Origin: CAYMRL01 sp964473205
Lineage (GTDB): Bacteria > Deinococcota > Deinococci > Deinococcales > Trueperaceae
Reading direction: 5' to 3'
NCBI GenBank assembly: GCA_964473205.1
Contig: CAYYOK010000040.1
Location: forward strand, 1 to 24,325
DNA: 24,325 nucleotides
Each line of letters starts with the position of its first letter. Within the stretch, counting starts at the first letter, position 1. Shown piece after piece: positions 7,447-14,476 of the stretch. Both the position numbers and the translations under genes were made by a program. The notes beneath the pieces were generated by a model that searched no databases, was not told the DNA's origin, and saw only the letters and a list, made by a program, of their open reading frames with translations.

Positions 7447-7973
7447 ACCAGTTCCTGCCCGGCGCGGATCAGGTACAGCAGGCGCGAGCCGGTATCGCCC
7501 TCGAAGACGATGCTCGTATGCCGCTCCGACCGGCCGGCGAAGGTGACATCGGTCTCGCTCCGCGCCGACTCGAAGTAGCCGGCGACGGCGAACGCGGTGG
7601 CGATCTGGTGAGCGAAGGCGTCCTGCAGGTTGCTGGCGATCCCCCGCGCGGTGTAGACCTCCCAGCCGGTCCAGTCGGCGCTACCGGGCACGCGCGCGAT
7701 CAGGCGGTCGGCGTCCGCGCCCACGGCCGACAGCGAGCCAGATGGGAAACGCACGTTGGCGTCGAACGTCGCCAGGATGGCGGTCGTCACCATCACCTCG
7801 GCGAGGAGCTGGGCGGAGGCGGCGCCGGGCAGCCCCAGCGCCAGCAGCAGGGCGGTTGCGCGCGTCCACGAGCGGACACGCGACCCGCGGCACGCGGCCG
7901 AGAGCGGAGCAGGGCGCGCGCCGAAGCGCGCACGCCGGTCCAAGCGGCGCCCGGCGGACTGCCTCCCGATCAT
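7422..7973 (-). CDS. Secreted protein of unknown function, partner of the TPR protein
   Basis: I do not recognise this 183-residue protein. A long basic N-terminus (about 35 residues) precedes a hydrophobic core and cleavage site (TALLLALGLPGAASA), so it is probably exported with a mature part of about 130 residues. Mature segments include YTARGIASNLQDAFAHQIATAFAVAGYFES and a β-rich C-terminus ending RAGQELVWLTAAQR. The start is uncertain: ATG 7973 has no Shine-Dalgarno and a TTG lies ten codons in. The last 25 bases overlap the TPR gene, indicating a coupled pair. The unusual N-terminal length may mean the real start is internal. Confidence 0.68.
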   Translation of the reverse strand: MIGRQSAGRRLDRRARFGARPAPLSAACRGSRVRSWTRATALLLALGLPGAASAQLLAEVMVTTAILATFDANVRFPSGSLSAVGADADRLIARVPGSADWTGWEVYTARGIASNLQDAFAHQIATAFAVAGYFESARSETDVTFAGRSERHTSIVFEGDTGSRLLYLIRAGQELVWLTAAQR

Positions 7974-8137
7974 GCGATCAGTCTAGCAGTCACCCCTTCA
8001 GGTACCGTCCGCGCGCCGGTCCGACGACCTCGCTCGGCGCCTGCCGTTGACGCTTCCTTCATCGAGGCTCTCATGCTGAGGTGCCGGTAGCCAGTCAGGG
8101 CACGCGAGCCGACAGCGCTTGCTACCTTCTCCGGGCC

Positions 8138-8782
8138 ATGTCGACGCTCCGCGGACTCGCCGCCTCACTGACGATCCTCGCCCTGCTGGGCTTCGGCTCT
8201 GCGCAACCCCCGACCAGTACGCCGGCAGCGTCCTGGCCCACGCCGCGTTGCGAGGCCGGCCCGGGCGCCGCCGTCGGCGGCGGGAGCGGCGCGGCCGACC
8301 CGGCGGGCCGGTCTCGCGCCAGTCACCGACCCAGGCAGCTGGACCGGGTGGGGCCGGTAGCGCCGGTCGCTTTGCTGATGCCAGTCGAAGGCGCTCGCGT
8401 CGCCGACGTGTACCCGTCGTTCGGCGATCCGCGCGGCGGCGGCAGCAGGACCCACGAGGGTATCGACATCATGGCGCCTCGCGGCACGCCGGTCAGGCCC
8501 GCCGCCGCCGGCTACCTCATGCGCATGAACCCCGACGCGATCTCGGTGACCATCATCGGAGACGGCGGCATCCGGTACTTCTACACGCACTTCGATGCGC
8601 TGCCAGAGGGGCTGACGGAGGGGCAGTGGGTCGACGTCGACACGATCATCGGGTTCGTGGGCAACACGGGCAACGCGGCCGCCACCGCCCCGCATCTCCA
8701 CTTCGGCGTGTACTACGGCGGCTTGGGCGACTGGTGCGGCTGGGTGCCGGTGGATCCGCTGCCGCGGTTGGTCGACAGGTAG
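8138..8782 (+). CDS. Secreted M23 (LytM-type) metallopeptidase
   Basis: A 214-residue protein with signal peptide MSTLRGLAASLTILALLGF and cleavage after GSA. A low-complexity Gly/Ala/Arg linker (about 27-75) precedes the M23 domain. All zinc and catalytic residues are present: H106 and D110 (THEGIDIMAPRGTPV), H151 (YTHF) and H186/H188 (PHLHFGV), plus VGNTGN before the last motif. Such enzymes cut peptidoglycan peptide cross-links or regulate other cell-wall hydrolases. The open frame starts earlier (8081), but ATG 8138 gives the signal peptide directly. No Shine-Dalgarno is seen; TACCTT lies nine bases before the ATG, so the transcript may be leaderless. Confidence 0.92.
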   Translation: MSTLRGLAASLTILALLGFGSAQPPTSTPAASWPTPRCEAGPGAAVGGGSGAADPAGRSRASHRPRQLDRVGPVAPVALLMPVEGARVADVYPSFGDPRGGGSRTHEGIDIMAPRGTPVRPAAAGYLMRMNPDAISVTIIGDGGIRYFYTHFDALPEGLTEGQWVDVDTIIGFVGNTGNAAATAPHLHFGVYYGGLGDWCGWVPVDPLPRLVDR

Positions 8783-8902
8783 CCGCGGCTCTCGTCGGCC
8801 GGAAGGGTCGACATCACGCCCCCCATCCTCGCGTCGGCGCCGAGCAGCGGCAGCACCTGCACGGCCACGTCCCCAGCGCGGCGCTCCCTGTCGCCCTCGC
8901 CC

Positions 8903-9310
8903 CTACTCCCAGTCCTCCAGCCTCAGCCCCATGACGCGCCCGAACTCAGCCGTGGCGTGCGTGACAAGGACCAGCCGGTTGGCCACGGCCGTAGCTGCGA
9001 TGAGCAGGTCGTCGGCACCGATCAGCGCGCCACGGAGCTTCAGATCCGACCTGATCCGCCCGTACTCGTACGCGCAGTCGCCGTCGAACGGCAGGCACGT
9101 GAACGGGCTCAGGAACTCGGTGACGAGCCTCAGGTTCTCCGCCGGGCGCGTCGAGACGTGGGCGCCGTAAACGAGCTCGCCGACGACCACCGCAGGCACC
9201 GCGATGTCGCTAGGGACGTTGAGCGCGAGGCGTTCTGCCAGCCGCGGTGAGGATCCACGTAAGAGAGCGATGCATGCGTTCGCGTCCAGGAGGTAGCGGA
9301 GAGGCCCCAT
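8903..9310 (-). CDS. vapC: PIN-domain toxin ribonuclease (VapC-like)
   Basis: A 135-residue PIN-domain protein, which in this family cleaves RNA. Metal-binding acidic residues are D9 (YLLDANACIALLRG), E45 (VVVGELVYGA) and D101 (IGADDLLIAATA). At the fourth position, usually Asn or Asp in VTHN-type enzymes, it has Ala119 (VTHATAEF). The C-terminus GLRLEDWE is typical. The open frame runs on upstream to 9421, but the ATG at 9310 aligns with family N-termini and lies 11 bases after the antitoxin stop. The pair forms one operon with the antitoxin first. Activity seems likely, although the altered fourth site leaves some doubt. Confidence 0.9.
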   Translation of the reverse strand: MGPLRYLLDANACIALLRGSSPRLAERLALNVPSDIAVPAVVVGELVYGAHVSTRPAENLRLVTEFLSPFTCLPFDGDCAYEYGRIRSDLKLRGALIGADDLLIAATAVANRLVLVTHATAEFGRVMGLRLEDWE

Positions 9311-9321
9311 GACGGTGGCGG

Positions 9322-9546
9322 CTAGAGGGGTTCGCGCTCTTCGAGCGCCGGCCGCTCTGGACGCACCAAAGGCTCCCCGGCCCACCCGCCCAGCACCTTC
9401 TCGAAGTAACCCTCCGGCCATGCGGGCGCGGTTTCGCGCCGAACGATGTCCGCTAAGTACTTCGACACGCTGAGGTTGCGAACCTTGGCCTGCTCACGCA
9501 ACCGTTCAGCGACCTCCTCTGACACGTAGAGATGAAGCTGCGGCAT
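9322..9546 (-). CDS. vapB: Ribbon-helix-helix antitoxin (VapB-like)
   Basis: A 74-residue protein. Residues 3-38 form a ribbon-helix-helix DNA-binding unit: a β-strand (LHLYVS), helix A (EEVAERLREQAKVRN) and helix B (SVSKYLADIVRRE). The acidic and Pro-rich tail (YFEKVLGGWAGEPL onward) is the expected toxin-wrapping segment. ATG 9546 has an excellent Shine-Dalgarno (GGAGG, 5 bases away). It precedes the toxin gene and would neutralise the toxin and repress the operon through the palindrome immediately upstream. Confidence 0.9.
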   Translation of the reverse strand: MPQLHLYVSEEVAERLREQAKVRNLSVSKYLADIVRRETAPAWPEGYFEKVLGGWAGEPLVRPERPALEEREPL

Positions 9547-9560
9547 CGCGACCTCCGATT

Positions 9561-9589
9561 AGAATATATCACATATATGTGTGTACATA
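9561..9589 (-). promoter_or_regulatory. Promoter/operator of the vapBC operon
   Basis: An AT-rich island stands out sharply from its GC-rich surroundings directly before vapB. It contains a perfect 12-bp palindrome CACATATATGTG (9570-9581) and a nearby inverted repeat TATGT-gtgt-ACATA (9576-9589). On the minus strand TATATT (9568-9563) is a likely -10 box overlapping the first palindrome, so antitoxin binding would block transcription. No convincing -35 box was found. Confidence 0.6.
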
Positions 9590-9695
9590 GTCATTTGAGG
9601 CGGCGCTGCTCGCGTGGCGAGACCGAATGGCAGGGGCGGTCTGGAGCCGCCCTCTCATCCTCGTTCCTCTCCGCCTCGGGAGCGAAGGGAGAACG

Positions 9696-9724
9696 TTGCG
9701 ACTACCCAGGCTTCGGCCTAGACT
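9696..9724 (+). promoter_or_regulatory. Leaderless promoter of the VOC gene
   Basis: TTGCGA (9696-9701), a 17-base spacer and TAGACT (9719-9724), with the ATG only six bases later at 9731. No Shine-Dalgarno is present. The geometry implies that transcription starts at or next to the start codon, a common arrangement in Deinococcota. Confidence 0.6.
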
Positions 9725-9730
9725 CCCTTG

Positions 9731-10117
9731 ATGATCACCTCGGGCCTGGTCAACCTCTACACGCGCGACATCGAGGCCGGCATCCGCTTCTACCGCGATC
9801 TTCTCGGCCTGCGCGAGACGTTCAGGACCCCTCGCGAAGGAACGCCGGAGCATGTCGAGTTCGCCGCCGGCGGCTTCGTGATAGGGCTCGGGACGGTGGA
9901 GGCCGCCAAGCGGGTCCACGGCGTCGACGGCCAACCGGGCGCGCCTGCCATGGCGCTGGTGCTCTGGACGGACGACGTCGACACGACGTTCGCAGGCTTG
10001 CTGGCGGCGGGCGTCGAGGCCGTCAGAGAGCCCCACGACACCGGCAACGACAACCGCAACGCGCTGCTGAAGGACCCCGACGGGAACCTCGTCGAGCTGG
10101 TGGCCAAGCGGGGCTGA
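9731..10117 (+). CDS. VOC (glyoxalase/bleomycin-resistance-like) family protein
   Basis: A 128-residue protein with two βαβββ halves typical of the vicinal-oxygen-chelate fold: DIEAGIRFYRDLLGL in the first and the C-terminal LLKDPDGNLVELV. The possible metal ligands E40/H41/E43 and E122 are visible. The N-terminal His common in the family is replaced (GLVNLYTRD), so metal binding may be altered or the protein may be a binding protein. A TTG at 9728 is in frame, but ATG 9731 fits the promoter position better. It stands alone, with its own promoter, and the substrate cannot be told. Confidence 0.85.
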   Translation: MITSGLVNLYTRDIEAGIRFYRDLLGLRETFRTPREGTPEHVEFAAGGFVIGLGTVEAAKRVHGVDGQPGAPAMALVLWTDDVDTTFAGLLAAGVEAVREPHDTGNDNRNALLKDPDGNLVELVAKRG

Positions 10118-10158
10118 GGGTACGACAGACGGCAAGACATAGATTATGAACTCACACC

Positions 10159-10187
10159 TTGACCTTTAGAAATTCAGACTTTACACT
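10159..10187 (+). promoter_or_regulatory. Sigma-70-type promoter of the ABC exporter operon
   Basis: TTGACC (10159-10164), a 17-base spacer and TACACT (10182-10187) lie in a locally AT-rich stretch between the VOC gene and the ABC genes. Transcription would start near 10194, giving a leader of about 80 bases before GTG 10277. Confidence 0.6.
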
Positions 10188-10276
10188 CGCCGAGGCTTAG
10201 ATTCCTAGACGCATAGAGCGCTAGCGCCTTTCGCTCGAGCACTGTGATGGGAAGACGGGCGCCACAGGAAGCGGCG

Positions 10277-11278
10277 GTGAGCGAGTTGACCGACAGCCTC
10301 ATCGAGGTAGACAGCGTCAGCAAGTCCTACAAGGGCCCGAACGGCAGCCGCGTCACGGCCGTCGACGGCGTGACGTTCGAGGTCGGGCGAGGCGAGGTCC
10401 TCGGCCTCCTCGGCCCGAACGGAGCCGGCAAGACCACGACGATCAAGATGGCGAGCGGCCTGATCCATCCGGACGCCGGCCAGGTCAGGGTCGCCGGACA
10501 CGACACCCGGACGGCGCGGCTCAAGGCAGTGCGCCACGTGGCGGCGGTCCTCGAGGGCAACCGGAACCTGTACTGGCGCCTGAGCGTGCTCGAGAACCTC
10601 GTCTACTTCGGAGGCAACCGCGGTCGCTCCGCCGCCTCGGTCAGAGCGCGCTCTCGGGAGCTGCTGGAGCGCTTCGGGCTCGACGCCAAGGCGAACGAGC
10701 TCGTGGCGAAGCTGTCGCGCGGCATGCAGCAGAAGCTGGCCATCGCCGTCGCGCTGCTGATCGACACCGACCTGGTGATCCTGGACGAGCCGACGCTCGG
10801 TCTCGACGTCGAGACCGGCCACGAGGTGCGCGCTCTGCTGCACGAGATCGCCGCCGAGGGCCGGACCGTGGTGCTCAGCTCGCACGACATGCCCGTGGTC
10901 GAGGACCTGTGCCGGCGCGTCGTCGTCGTGTCGGGCGGGAAGGTCGTGACCGACGCGCTGGTCGACGACCTGCTGAAGCTCTTCCAGTCGCGGGCGTTCG
11001 CGGTGAAGCTCGTCTCCCCGCTGAGCCCGGACGCGGCGCGCCGTCTCCAGGCCGACTTCTCGGTCCCTTCCTTCGCCGACACGGTGTTCGAGGTCGAGCT
11101 CGAGGAGTCGGGCGAGCTGTTCCGCCTGATGGACTTCCTGCGCGGTGCGGGCGCTGACGTAGACAGCATCGAGCGCACGACCGTCAGGTTCGAGCAGGTC
11201 TTCAGGCGCCTGGTGAAGGATGGCGGGCAGCTCGGCGCGGCGCGCCCACAGGCGAGGGAGGCAGCCGTTGCTAACTAA
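10277..11278 (+). CDS. ABC transporter ATP-binding protein (ABC-2 exporter type)
   Basis: A 333-residue ATPase. It has Walker A GPNGAGKTT (residues 46-54), signature LSRGMQQKLA, Walker B LVILDEPTLGLD (D170, catalytic E171) and H-loop LSSHDM. The Q-loop position carries Glu (VLEGNRNLYWRL), as often seen in DrrA/NatA-type exporters. About 100 residues after the ATPase core form an accessory domain. Earlier starts exist at 10244 and 10247, but GTG 10277 has AGGAAG five bases upstream and gives the natural N-terminus SELTDSLIEVDSVSKSYKG. It energises the permease encoded next. The substrate, perhaps a drug, lipid or ion, is not evident. Confidence 0.94.
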   Translation: MSELTDSLIEVDSVSKSYKGPNGSRVTAVDGVTFEVGRGEVLGLLGPNGAGKTTTIKMASGLIHPDAGQVRVAGHDTRTARLKAVRHVAAVLEGNRNLYWRLSVLENLVYFGGNRGRSAASVRARSRELLERFGLDAKANELVAKLSRGMQQKLAIAVALLIDTDLVILDEPTLGLDVETGHEVRALLHEIAAEGRTVVLSSHDMPVVEDLCRRVVVVSGGKVVTDALVDDLLKLFQSRAFAVKLVSPLSPDAARRLQADFSVPSFADTVFEVELEESGELFRLMDFLRGAGADVDSIERTTVRFEQVFRRLVKDGGQLGAARPQAREAAVAN

Positions 11279-12050
11279 CGGCTACCAGCACGCGTTCAGG
11301 GCGAATCTCGGCAAGGCGGTCATCGAGCTCAAGCGCTACCTGCCGAACACGATCAGCATGTTCGTCCTCTTCTACTCGGTCTTCGTCTTCCTGCTGCTCG
11401 GCGTCAAGTTCATCGGCGACCCCGCCACGGCGGACACCTCCGTCAAGTACCTGCTGGTATCGAACGGGTTCTGGTTCCTGCTGCTCACTAGCGTCAGCTC
11501 GATGGGCTGGGACCTGTCCACCGAGGCCCTGAGAGGCACCCTCGAGCAGCTCTACATGAGCACGGTCCCGACCTGGCTGATCCTGCTGTTCCGCATCGTC
11601 TCCACGCTGCTCGTCTACATGGTCATCCTCGTCGTCATGACCGTGCTCAGCATGCTGACGGCCGGGCAGTGGCTGACCTTCGACCTGTCCGCCATCGCCG
11701 CCATCTTGCCGGCGACGCTGATCGGTGCCATCGGCCTCGCCTACTTGGTCGCCGGCATGACGCTGGTGTACAAGCAGATCAACTCTTTCCTGCAGGTGTT
11801 CCAGATCTTCCTGATGGGAGTCGCCTACGTGCCGCTGGCGACGGCTCCGCTCTTGGAGCTCGCGCCGACCGCCAAGGGCATCGACATGATCCGGCTCGTG
11901 ATGGCCGAGGGCGTGCCACTGGCCTCGTTCGGCTCGGCCGACTGGGCGTCGCTGTGGCTGAGCGGACTCGTCTACTTCGCGCTGGGGTTCGTGGCCTTCA
12001 AGCTGTTCGAGCGGCATGCCATGCGGATGGGGTTGCTGGGGCACTACTAA
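11268..12050 (+). CDS. ABC-2 type permease
   Basis: A 260-residue membrane protein with about six transmembrane segments and a cytoplasmic N-terminus (RANLGKAVIELKRYLPNT), typical of ABC-2 exporter permeases. The conserved motif WDLSTEALRGTLEQLYMST follows the second segment. The best start is TTG 11268, with GGGAGG seven bases upstream, overlapping the ATPase stop by 11 bases. The frame's first ATG at 11220 would add an Arg-rich, unlikely extension. It forms a homodimeric or heteromeric exporter with the preceding ATPase. Its TAA stop overlaps the stop of the convergent RhtB gene. Confidence 0.9.
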   Translation: MLTNGYQHAFRANLGKAVIELKRYLPNTISMFVLFYSVFVFLLLGVKFIGDPATADTSVKYLLVSNGFWFLLLTSVSSMGWDLSTEALRGTLEQLYMSTVPTWLILLFRIVSTLLVYMVILVVMTVLSMLTAGQWLTFDLSAIAAILPATLIGAIGLAYLVAGMTLVYKQINSFLQVFQIFLMGVAYVPLATAPLLELAPTAKGIDMIRLVMAEGVPLASFGSADWASLWLSGLVYFALGFVAFKLFERHAMRMGLLGHY

Positions 12051-12664
12051 CGCTCGGCGGCGACGTACACCCCGAGCCCGACGAGCGCCGTGCCGGTCCC
12101 GTAGCGCTGAACAGCCTGCAACCTGCGGCTCCTGTGGAGCAGCGAGCTCAACGGGCTGGCGCAGATGACGACGATCAGATCCACCCCACTGGTCAGCAGC
12201 GTAGTGATGGAGCCCAGCGCGACGAACTGCAAGAACACCTCGCCGGCTGGGTTCACGAACTGCGGGATGAAGGCGAGGAAGAACAGCGCCGTCTTCGGGT
12301 TGAGGATCTCGGCGATGAACCCTTGTCGCAAAGCACCGCCAGGCGCCGGCGCGGCGACGTCCGACGACGTGAACCGCGCACCGCCCATCAACGTCTTGAC
12401 GCCGAGGTAGATCAGGTAAGCGGCGCCCAACCACTTGACGATCCCGAACGCGACGGCCGAGGTAGCGAGGATGGCTGAGAGGCCCAGAGCGGCGGCGAAG
12501 GTGTGGACCATACCGGCGATACCGGTCCCCACGGTCGAGAGTATGCCCTCACGTCGACCGCCACGCAGGGTGCGCGTCAGAACGTAGAGCATCCCCGGAC
12601 CCGGGATGACGGCCAGGGTCAGGGCCGCGGTGAAGAACACAAGGAACGTCGAAGCTTCGAACAC
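12047..12664 (-). CDS. RhtB/LysE family amino-acid exporter
   Basis: A 205-residue inner-membrane protein with the family hallmark PGPGMLYVLTRTLRGG after the first helix. It has about six transmembrane segments, and the central NPKTALFFLAFIPQFV matches the LysE/RhtB signature. GTG 12664 is chosen because GGAGG lies five bases upstream and the product begins like other RhtB proteins; the frame extends to GTG 12694. It is the last gene of the peptide cluster, 36 bases after the GntR gene. Family members export homoserine, threonine, leucine or related amino acids, so a relief role during peptide breakdown is a reasonable inference. Confidence 0.92.
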   Translation of the reverse strand: MFEASTFLVFFTAALTLAVIPGPGMLYVLTRTLRGGRREGILSTVGTGIAGMVHTFAAALGLSAILATSAVAFGIVKWLGAAYLIYLGVKTLMGGARFTSSDVAAPAPGGALRQGFIAEILNPKTALFFLAFIPQFVNPAGEVFLQFVALGSITTLLTSGVDLIVVICASPLSSLLHRSRRLQAVQRYGTGTALVGLGVYVAAER

Positions 12665-12700
12665 ATTCGCCTCCGCGCTGGCAGAAGCTACCACCTTCGA

Positions 12701-13459
12701 CTAGGCGGGCACCTCTTCGCCGTCCTTCTCGGCGGCCTTCGCGTCGACCTTCTGAGCGGCCTTCTCGGCCAGCCTAGCGTTCCGCTCCACCACGAACGCC
12801 TCGAGCGTGCCCAGACCGCGGCGCATGTGCTGCTCGACCTCTTGCAGCATCGCCTCCAGGTCGTCCCCCTTGGCGAGCGCGACGTAAGTGTCGTGAGCAT
12901 CGGGTAGCGCGGCCTTGCGGTGGTGAGCCTCGTGGTGCAGCGTGAAGTAGAAGTGGAGTCTCCCGCGCAGCAGGTTCCATGACTCGATGAGGCTGCGGTG
13001 CTTGGAGAACTCGTAGACGAGGCCGTGCAGGTCCATCTCCCTGGTGATCGCCTGCTGCTGGTCGCCCGAGTAGACGGCGTAGTTGAGCGCCCGGTGGCGC
13101 GAGTCGAGCGTCCGGAAGAACTCGGGCGTGCGCTTGTCCCACACGACCTTGAACGCGAACGACTCGAGCAGCGTGCGAAACGAGTAGATCTCCTGGATGT
13201 CCTCGACCGAGAGCGACCTGACCACGGCGCCACGAAACGGCACCTGATCGACGAGTCCCTCCTCGACGAGCTGGAGTATCGCTTCGCGCAGAGGCCCGCG
13301 GCTGACGCCGAGCTGCTCGGCCAGGCTCGTCTCGACCAGGCGACCGCCGGGCGGCAGCGTGGCCTCGAGGATCGCCTTGCGCAACACGAGCACCAACTGC
13401 TCGCGCAGCGTCCTGCCCGCTCCCTGCTCTCTATCGATCGGCTCGAGCCGCTCCAGCAC
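12701..13459 (-). CDS. GntR family transcriptional regulator, FCD subfamily
   Basis: A 252-residue regulator. The winged helix-turn-helix spans residues 20-80 (SLAEQLGVSRGPLREAILQL). The FCD ligand domain follows, with metal-binding residues E141/D143, H145, H189 and H211, so it probably binds a metal-bound carboxylate or amino acid. The C-terminus is Lys/Glu/Ala-rich. GTG 13459 has GGGAGGA at good spacing, and the gene starts 29 bases inside the aminotransferase gene, so they are co-translated. Its place within the peptide cluster suggests it senses an amino-acid or keto-acid product and controls that cluster; the operator was not identified with confidence. Confidence 0.93.
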   Translation of the reverse strand: MLERLEPIDREQGAGRTLREQLVLVLRKAILEATLPPGGRLVETSLAEQLGVSRGPLREAILQLVEEGLVDQVPFRGAVVRSLSVEDIQEIYSFRTLLESFAFKVVWDKRTPEFFRTLDSRHRALNYAVYSGDQQQAITREMDLHGLVYEFSKHRSLIESWNLLRGRLHFYFTLHHEAHHRKAALPDAHDTYVALAKGDDLEAMLQEVEQHMRRGLGTLEAFVVERNARLAEKAAQKVDAKAAEKDGEEVPA

Positions 13460-14405
13460 TTACATCCTCCCGCTGCTGCCGCACGTAGCGCGCCTTGGCC
13501 TCGGCGTACAGCTCGGACAGCCTCGCGGTCATGGGTCCCGGCGCGCCGCTGCCGACGGTCCGGCCGTCCACCACGGTCGCCGGCGTCAAGCCGCCGAACG
13601 TGCCGGTGACGAAGGCTTCATCGGCGCCGTACACGTCGGTGAGCGAGAAGTCGCGCTCGAAGACGGGTATGCCGTTCTCCTTGCACAACCTGATCACCAT
13701 GCCGCGCGTGATGCCGTTCATACAGTACTGGCCCGTCGACGTCCAGACCTCGCCGGCCCTCACCACGAAGAAGTTGGTGGCGTTGCAGGTTGCGACGGCG
13801 CCGTGCGGATCGAGCATCAGCGCCTCGTCGGCGCCCGCCAGCTGCGCCTGGTGCAGCGCGATGACCTCGTGCAGCTTGCTGTGGCAGTTCAGCTTCGGGT
13901 CGAGCACGTCGGGCGAGGGCCTCCTGACGGTCGAGGTGAACAGCTTTATGCCGGCCTCCCTGACGTCGGGATTGCTGGTCTTGTACTCGGCGATGATCAC
14001 GATGGTCGGGCCGCCGATGGAGAAACGCGGGTCTTGCGAGGGCGTGCGCTTGGTGCCGCGAGTGACCATCAGCCGCACATGAACGCCGTTCTCCATCCGG
14101 TTGGCGTCGATGACGCGCCGCAGCTCGGAGGTCAGCTGCTCGGGTCTGAGCCCGATGTCGAGCGCTATCGCCTGCGCGCCCTCGTACAGCCGCTTCAGGT
14201 GCTGCTCGAGGAAGAGCAGCACGCCGTCCTGCAGCCTCAAACCTTCCCAGACGCCGTCGCCGACGAGGAACCCGCTGTCGAACACGGAGACCTTGGCTTC
14301 GTTCCTGGGCACGAGGTCGCCGTTGACGTAGATGAGGACGTCCTGGTTGCGGTCGTCAGGCAGGGCGTCGTGGGTGCCCCCGTAGGAGCTGGTCCCGGTG
14401 ATCAT
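13431..14405 (-). CDS. Class IV (BCAT/D-AAT fold) aminotransferase, atypical PLP site
   Basis: A 324-residue fold-type IV aminotransferase-like protein. The conserved N-terminal segment SGFLVGDGVWEGLRL and the C-terminal GADEAFVTGTFGGLTP are clear. The active-site region is unusual. The segment LDPKLNCHSKLHEV aligns with the lysine region of BCATs, but the exact lysine position holds Asn173, with Lys171 and Lys177 on either side. The Glu that pairs with the PLP ring nitrogen (EGxxxN) is Thr206 in VATCNATNF. I recall a related conserved subfamily with the same features, so this is probably not decay. ATG 14405 has GGAAGGA upstream. In context it would act on amino acids released from peptides. 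Confidence 0.88.
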   Translation of the reverse strand: MITGTSSYGGTHDALPDDRNQDVLIYVNGDLVPRNEAKVSVFDSGFLVGDGVWEGLRLQDGVLLFLEQHLKRLYEGAQAIALDIGLRPEQLTSELRRVIDANRMENGVHVRLMVTRGTKRTPSQDPRFSIGGPTIVIIAEYKTSNPDVREAGIKLFTSTVRRPSPDVLDPKLNCHSKLHEVIALHQAQLAGADEALMLDPHGAVATCNATNFFVVRAGEVWTSTGQYCMNGITRGMVIRLCKENGIPVFERDFSLTDVYGADEAFVTGTFGGLTPATVVDGRTVGSGAPGPMTARLSELYAEAKARYVRQQREDVSAGAARADR

Positions 14406-14476
14406 GCGTTTCCTTCCGTTGGTGCTCGTCCAGGCGTCTCGAGGGCTGGGAGCGATGATACCGACACTCCTTCACC

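Noticed and set aside
5863..7578. A 571-codon open frame on the plus strand, and several other long ones opposite known genes
   Set aside because: It lies antisense to the TPR gene, has no recognisable domain and is rich in Arg/Gly/Val from GC-rich complement codons. It is a composition shadow.
8047..8077. TTGACG as a -35 box for the M23 gene
   Set aside because: No acceptable -10 box lies 16-19 bases downstream (only about three matches at spacing 19).
8783..8902. Possible gene remnant between the M23 and vapC genes
   Set aside because: Short frames on both strands have no recognisable motif; the 120 bases can only be called intergenic.
8119..8934. A 271-codon frame overlapping the M23 gene
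   Set aside because: Its product is Arg/Ala/Gly-rich without motifs, whereas the other frame carries a signal peptide and a complete M23 active site.
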